From Euperipatoides rowelli (lineage: Eukaryota; Onychophora; Udeonychophora; Euonychophora; Peripatopsidae), in NCBI GenBank assembly GCA_003024985.2, contig PXIH01S0017486.1: a stretch of DNA of 11,574 nt; one strand, 5' to 3'. Position numbers and translations under genes: made by a program. This document shows, in pieces, positions 7,820-11,574 of this stretch. Under the pieces are notes generated by a model. That model saw only the letters and a program-made list of their open reading frames with translations, ran no database searches and had not been told where the DNA came from. Positions within the stretch are counted from its first letter, which is position 1; every line of letters starts with the position of its first letter.

Positions 7820-8105
7820 ACGCCTCAGCGGTGAAAGTCGAGAGGAGATAATATTTTTCTATATAAATTTATAATACTATAAAATAATCATAAGTCTATA
7901 TTTTTTTTTTCTTTTTCTAATGTTGACCAAACTAGCTAGAGGACACAAAAGTTCCAGGGGGTCGATATTTCTTTATAACAAATCATGTTGTGAATATTTG
8001 GAACACTTTACCCTTTATTTTATTTGAAGTCATTCTCTAAATGATTTTAAAAATGTCTTAGATATTTATTTACAACCTAATTCTTATGTTAATAGTCTAA
8101 TTTGA
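7820..8105 (+). pseudogene. non-LTR retrotransposon reverse transcriptase ORF, 3' end, broken
   Basis: These are remains of the C-terminal end of a LINE-type polyprotein (CR1, L2 or Jockey-like clades share this ending). Pieces in order are KSRGDNIFLYK (7835-7867, preceded by TGA), LARGHKSSRG (7932-7961), RYFFITNHVVNIWNTLPF and ILFEV (7963-8031), and SHSLNDFKNVLDIYL (8028-8072). The last piece continues to a TGA at 8103-8105. The arrangement R-G-D, then R-G-H, then FF..N.VVN.WN.LP, then SLN.FK..LD is characteristic. The frame changes between every piece, so the copy is dead. Nothing of the polymerase core or endonuclease is seen upstream, consistent with 5' truncation during insertion. Orientation is the same as the host gene. 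No clear poly(A) tail or target duplication was found. Confidence 0.72.
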
Positions 8106-8396
8106 TTTCTGTCGAGTGTAAAAGTTCTTGACTTATATCACTTTTTAACCAAACTAAGGTATTTATTAGCATTCAGATTTTCTTTAGTAAAATTTATTAC
8201 CGCTATTATTGTTAATTGATAAAATTGTTTTTACCATAATTGTTTTTAATCAACTACACTCACTTTATGAGTAGATCTACAGATTATTAAAAAAAAACAT
8301 GTTCAAAATTTTTTTTGAAATTTTTAAGTAGAAAATATTTCTAAGAAATCTATGAATAAAATTGAATGCATACATATGTTTATTCTGTATACATTA

Positions 8397-8418
8397 ACCA
8401 ATCAGATTGGTCCAATCT
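8397..8418. repeat. overlapping palindromes ACCAATC/GATTGGT
   Basis: ACCAATC (8397-8403) and GATTGGT (8405-8411) form a palindrome around one base. AGATTGG (8404-8410) and CCAATCT (8412-8418) form a second that overlaps it. The following 100 bases, to about 8516, are less AT rich and end in a TACCGGT word. They may be part of an interspersed repeat of unknown family. Confidence 0.45.
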
Positions 8419-9236
8419 ACACCAAATTTGGCATACTTCCCGTACTATTTAAAACCCATAAAAGAACATAGGCTATATTTTGACCTAGATAAACAGAATC
8501 TTAGGCAATACCGGTCAATTAAATGAATGTATGTTATTTATACAATTCTTAGCCAATTTGTCAAGATCATTAAATGACAAACTCATCCTCCTCCCCTCCC
8601 CCCACACACACATTATTCTAGTAATTTAAGTATAATATTGTTTACTTTAAATGTGTGGTATATTTACAGAATACTTTGTGGAACAAAAATGTATCTTTTA
8701 AGAAAATACTTTTTGTAACTGTTTGTGGTACAGATGCAGGAAAACAATAGTAAATGCCTGCGCTTTTGTGTAACAAATTATGCTTTATAAATAGAGTTTC
8801 CTGCTATTAACGCAGATATTTTACTCTTCCAGTTAGTATTTTTTTAATAAATAAATATCATCTAAAGTTGTAAAGAAAATGTTTGTGTGTTTTTATTTAT
8901 TTTTGTTAAAAAAAAATAGCATTCTAATAATTTATTCATAAAACATAGTTAATCTAAAGAGTCAAAATGTATTATTAAAATAAAAACAAATTTGCAAGAA
9001 TTTAAAATTTTTAAAGAGGGAAAAATAAATCGCCTAAATTAAGCAGAAATATAAACTGATAACCATGATATTAAATTATTATTAATTACGTTATACAAGT
9101 AACTAGACTACATCGTTCTGTTTAATTTATTTTTAATAAAGCATGTTGAAAAAAAAATTTTTTTTTTTTTTTTTAATAATGTGTAAAATATCACATTTCT
9201 GTTATGATGTTTATTTTTAATTAAATTCGGTAAATA

Positions 9237-9265
9237 ATCAGTAATTATCGATTATGGTTACTGAT
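9237..9265. repeat. 8-bp inverted repeat
   Basis: ATCAGTAA (9237-9244) and TTACTGAT (9258-9265) are exact reverse complements with a 13-base loop. No function is inferred. Confidence 0.4.
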
Positions 9266-9384
9266 GATTTTTTGTACCAAAGTTAAACGCTATAGAAGCC
9301 TGGGCAATTAAAAGCTAGTATTATGACATATTTATGATACAGTACATCACAATATATTGATGTATTATTATATATTGACAATAA

Positions 9385-9426
9385 TATCACCATAAGTGTT
9401 TATTTCACAAGAGGTGATACTCTTGT
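9385..9426. repeat. two overlapping, mutually exclusive hairpins
   Basis: TATCACC (9385-9391) pairs with GGTGATA (9413-9419), and ACAAGAG (9407-9413) pairs with CTCTTGT (9420-9426). They share base 9413 and the segment GTGATA is the loop of the second, so the two folds compete. This is about 260 bases upstream of exon C. Chance occurrence is possible. Confidence 0.35.
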
Positions 9427-9689
9427 AGCGATATTGAAAATAAAAAATGAAAAAGTGGGTTAGCGTCTGAATTTGTACTTTCATAATACTGTAAATCTCT
9501 TTTTTTACTCTGGATCTATTGATCATGTTCAAATTCAATATTTGACTACCATTAGAAAACCATTAAAATTATTTTTAAATTTTTGTTATTTATATTAAAA
9601 GTTTTTTCTTTTACATTCTACTATTTTTTTTTATTTTCCTAAAATAATAACTAATGAATTTCTTTTAAAAGTCTGCTTGAATTTTTTAG

Positions 9690-9830
<141 letters not shown>

Positions 9831-10121
9831 TAATACAATTATTTTGCCTAAAAAACCCATATGAAAATATTTTTTATCTGTGGAAATATTTTCTGATAGA
9901 GATCTGTTGTCATTAATCCTCAAACATCTTTTTTTTTTAAGAAATAAAAAAGACCTGACCAGATAAGAGCATAACCTTTATGATATTTAACAGCAATTCA
10001 ATAAATTTAAGAAAATAATATATTAAAAAATGTATAATAATTAATGACTAATCAATTACAATAGTCAATAATTTAAAAAGGCAAAATTTTATTTTATTTT
10101 TTTATTTAATCTTTAAAGGTT

Positions 10122-10135
10122 TAAGCCTAGGCTTA
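10122..10135. repeat. perfect 14-base palindrome
   Basis: TAAGCCTAGGCTTA is self-complementary with a G+C-rich centre. It stands at the edge between an AT-rich stretch and a block of different composition, 25 bases before the ambiguous base at 10160. It might mark a repeat boundary. Confidence 0.45.
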
Positions 10136-10289
10136 TACAGTACATACAGCATCTAAAATNCAAAATAACCAAAGTAAAACTACAAATAACATGAATAAAA
10201 AACAATAACAAAAAGCAATAATAAGGTATTTAACCTGCTGGATAAGATGCACATCTACAAGGTACTTCCATAATCTTTTAATTGTGTCA

Positions 10290-10440
10290 TATATATTGGA
10301 AGTGACCCAATCTTATTGCAGATAATCTTTTATTGCTTGCAATTAACTTTATTCCCTGTCGTACATAAAATAATGTACTATCAAGGACTACACAAAGTTT
10401 TACTTTTTTTTCATTCAGAGTTTTGGAAAGAATACTAAGA
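10290..10440 (-). other. unassigned block, possible repeat on the minus strand
   Basis: On the minus strand a frame of about 36 codons reads LCVVLDSTLFYVRQGIKL and IASNKRLSAIRLG before a TGA near 10289. I cannot match it to a family. It may be a transposon-derived fragment; length and composition alone do not make it a gene. Confidence 0.2.
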
Positions 10441-10477
10441 GAAGAAATTTAACAAAGGCTCAATTATTGGTGTTTTA

Positions 10478-10640
10478 TGAGCATGCCTGATGAGAAAGGT
10501 GGGGGCAAAATTACCCGAGGCCCGTAGGCCTGACCAAGGTAAAAAAACGTCCACACACACAAAAAAAAGCTTATCAATTTTCATGAACAAGGAGCCCATA
10601 AAAATTTTTGCCCTGGGGCCAGTACAGGCTCTTGACACCC
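10478..10640 (-). repeat. interspersed repeat related to the 2895-3187 insert
   Basis: The minus strand contains CCCCAGGGC, TTTTTATGGGCTCC and TTGATAAGCTTTTTTT. The last is a 16-base exact match (10562-10577, minus strand) to 3019-3034 (plus strand) inside the repeat that interrupts the polymerase relic. Both have a GGGC..A-rich word near a GATAAGCTTTTT tract, so they are likely members of one repeat family in opposite orientation. The 67-codon minus-strand frame at 10435-10638 spans this repeat and is not supported as a gene. Confidence 0.45.
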
Positions 10641-11356
10641 ATGCTTAAGAGGGTGGAAGCAGCATGATTTGCACTTTGAAATTTCTTTCACTTCCAGCCC
10701 TTTTAGAATTTCTACAAAGCGCTCTATAGAGTGAAGACATGTCTGTGACATGAGATAACTAGCTGATTTACCTTCTTACATGACTTCCTAATCAAAAAGT
10801 TACAGAAATCTGTCACGATATACTGAATTTTATTTAGAACTTAACTGCATTCACAAAATAATGTATTTATTATGAACAAATAAATTAAATTGTTAAATAA
10901 TTAATAGTAGAAATATGCTAGATACAAACAGCTATGTACTTATATAACAAACGTATTAGGTTTGAAAGTTCTCAACCACTCATCCTAGCACAATGATGCT
11001 TGATTTACGTGAAACTCTGTTAAAGTAGATCCGACTGATCCTATTTTGGGATTCTCATAACCTTCGCTGCCTTGGAAATGACTTTTTTAAAAATATAATA
11101 AAAGGAGCACCAAAGATTGCTTGCCAACTATTGCAAACTCAGAGCTACTATTATTCCAGAAACAGCCTAAAATACATTTTTAAAACTTATTTGTAACCAC
11201 TAGGCCAAGTTAAAAAATTCCACTCCCATCTCATGCCATCATTAATGGCGGCTCCTTGTATAGACCAAATGATCAATGTCATAATCACCACATACTTATG
11301 TGTTGCTACCAGATAAGAAACCTAGGTAACCTATTTAAGGCTGGCTCTACTCTTGC

Positions 11357-11456
11357 GATTTATGGTGATAGAATCGTCGCCATAAATCACCACTGCAGGT
11401 GGTCTTGAAATTTTGCAAAGTTTAGGTCGCGATTCTTAATTGTGGTAGATTACCAC
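11357..11456. repeat. cluster of three perfect hairpins
   Basis: Three exact inverted repeats follow each other within 100 bases: GATTTATGG/CCATAAATC (11357-11365, 11380-11388), ACCAC/GTGGT (centre TGCAG, about 11389-11403) and GTGGTA/TACCAC (11442-11447, 11451-11456). The block is richer in G+C and CpG than the flanks. This looks like part of a structured interspersed repeat, or an RNA-forming element, of a family I do not recognise. Confidence 0.5.
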
Positions 11457-11574
11457 GCCAAAACAAGTATAGTGCTAAATTTTGGCATATACGTATGTAA
11501 ATAGATTCTGATTTTGTGCAATAGAATTTAAAAATCTTTAAAATTAAAACCTTTTTATTTATTTATTTAACATA

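Larger units (their letters stand above)
7285..9689 (+). other. ANKRD42: intron between ankyrin exons B and C (2405 bp, phase 0)
   Basis: It starts GTAATT and ends GAATTTTTTAG. It contains the reverse-transcriptase relic at 7820-8105, palindromes near 8400 and 9240-9430, a C-rich stretch with a short CA repeat at 8586-8612, and an A9T17 run at 9149-9174. In 8106-8390 and 8620-9230 I see no further coding or structural signal. Confidence 0.85.

Noticed and set aside
8586-8612. C-rich tract with a short CA repeat, looked at as a regulatory or CRISPR-like array
   Set aside because: It is simple low-complexity sequence. No regularly spaced repeats exist anywhere in the window.
8666-8800. Possible further DNA polymerase B fragment (plus strand, KTIVNACAFV)
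   Set aside because: Only one short piece vaguely resembles the family. It is far from the main relic and surrounded by unrelated AT-rich sequence, so it is too weak to claim.
9149-9174. A9T17 run as a possible terminator hairpin
   Set aside because: Bacterial-type terminators do not apply in this eukaryotic intron; such A/T runs are common here.
10435-10638. 67-codon minus-strand open frame
   Set aside because: It spans an interspersed repeat and has no recognisable domain or splice context.

Overview
The window is eukaryotic nuclear DNA, strongly A+T rich (roughly 70% or more by eye), with no operon structure, no long open frame and GT/AG introns. It lies inside one plus-strand gene. Three short exons (998-1105, 7165-7284, 9690-9825) join without breaking frame and encode consecutive ankyrin repeats. 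Their residues closely match ANKRD42 (ankyrin repeat domain 42). Codon 36 of exon 1 joins codon 1 of exon 2 in phase 0, exon 2 joins exon 3 in phase 0, and exon 3 ends in phase 1, so the gene continues past the right edge. It must also begin left of the window. The organism is probably an invertebrate. A gastropod or other mollusc is my best guess, from the AT-rich repeat-littered introns and repeat styles, but this is inference and not proven by any one feature.

The rest is intron. The 6.06-kb intron 1106-7164 holds most of the interest. It has a perfect 11-bp hairpin at 1435-1467, then a less AT-rich block (1589-2030) that could be an alternative terminal exon with its own stop and AATAAA. 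From about 2313 to 3640 lies a decayed family B DNA polymerase gene of the protein-primed Polinton/Maverick type, riddled with stops and frameshifts. A separate repeat (about 2895-3187) is inserted into it. Further right are a foldback, a CpG-dense candidate DNA transposon with inverted ends (4641-5346), a bulged hairpin (6251-6285) and a second AATAAA-ended block (about 6330-6754).

The 2.4-kb intron 7285-9689 carries the broken 3' end of a non-LTR retrotransposon reverse-transcriptase ORF (about 7820-8105) and several palindromes. The last, partial intron (9826 to the end) holds a repeat on the minus strand that shares a 16-mer with the insert in the polymerase relic, one ambiguous base at 10160, and a cluster of three hairpins near the right edge (11357-11456).

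Functionally only the ankyrin gene looks alive. The polymerase and reverse-transcriptase sequences are fossils and cannot make a working protein as they stand. The four longer open frames at 629-895, 2917-3195, 6428-6616 and 10435-10638 are not supported as genes.
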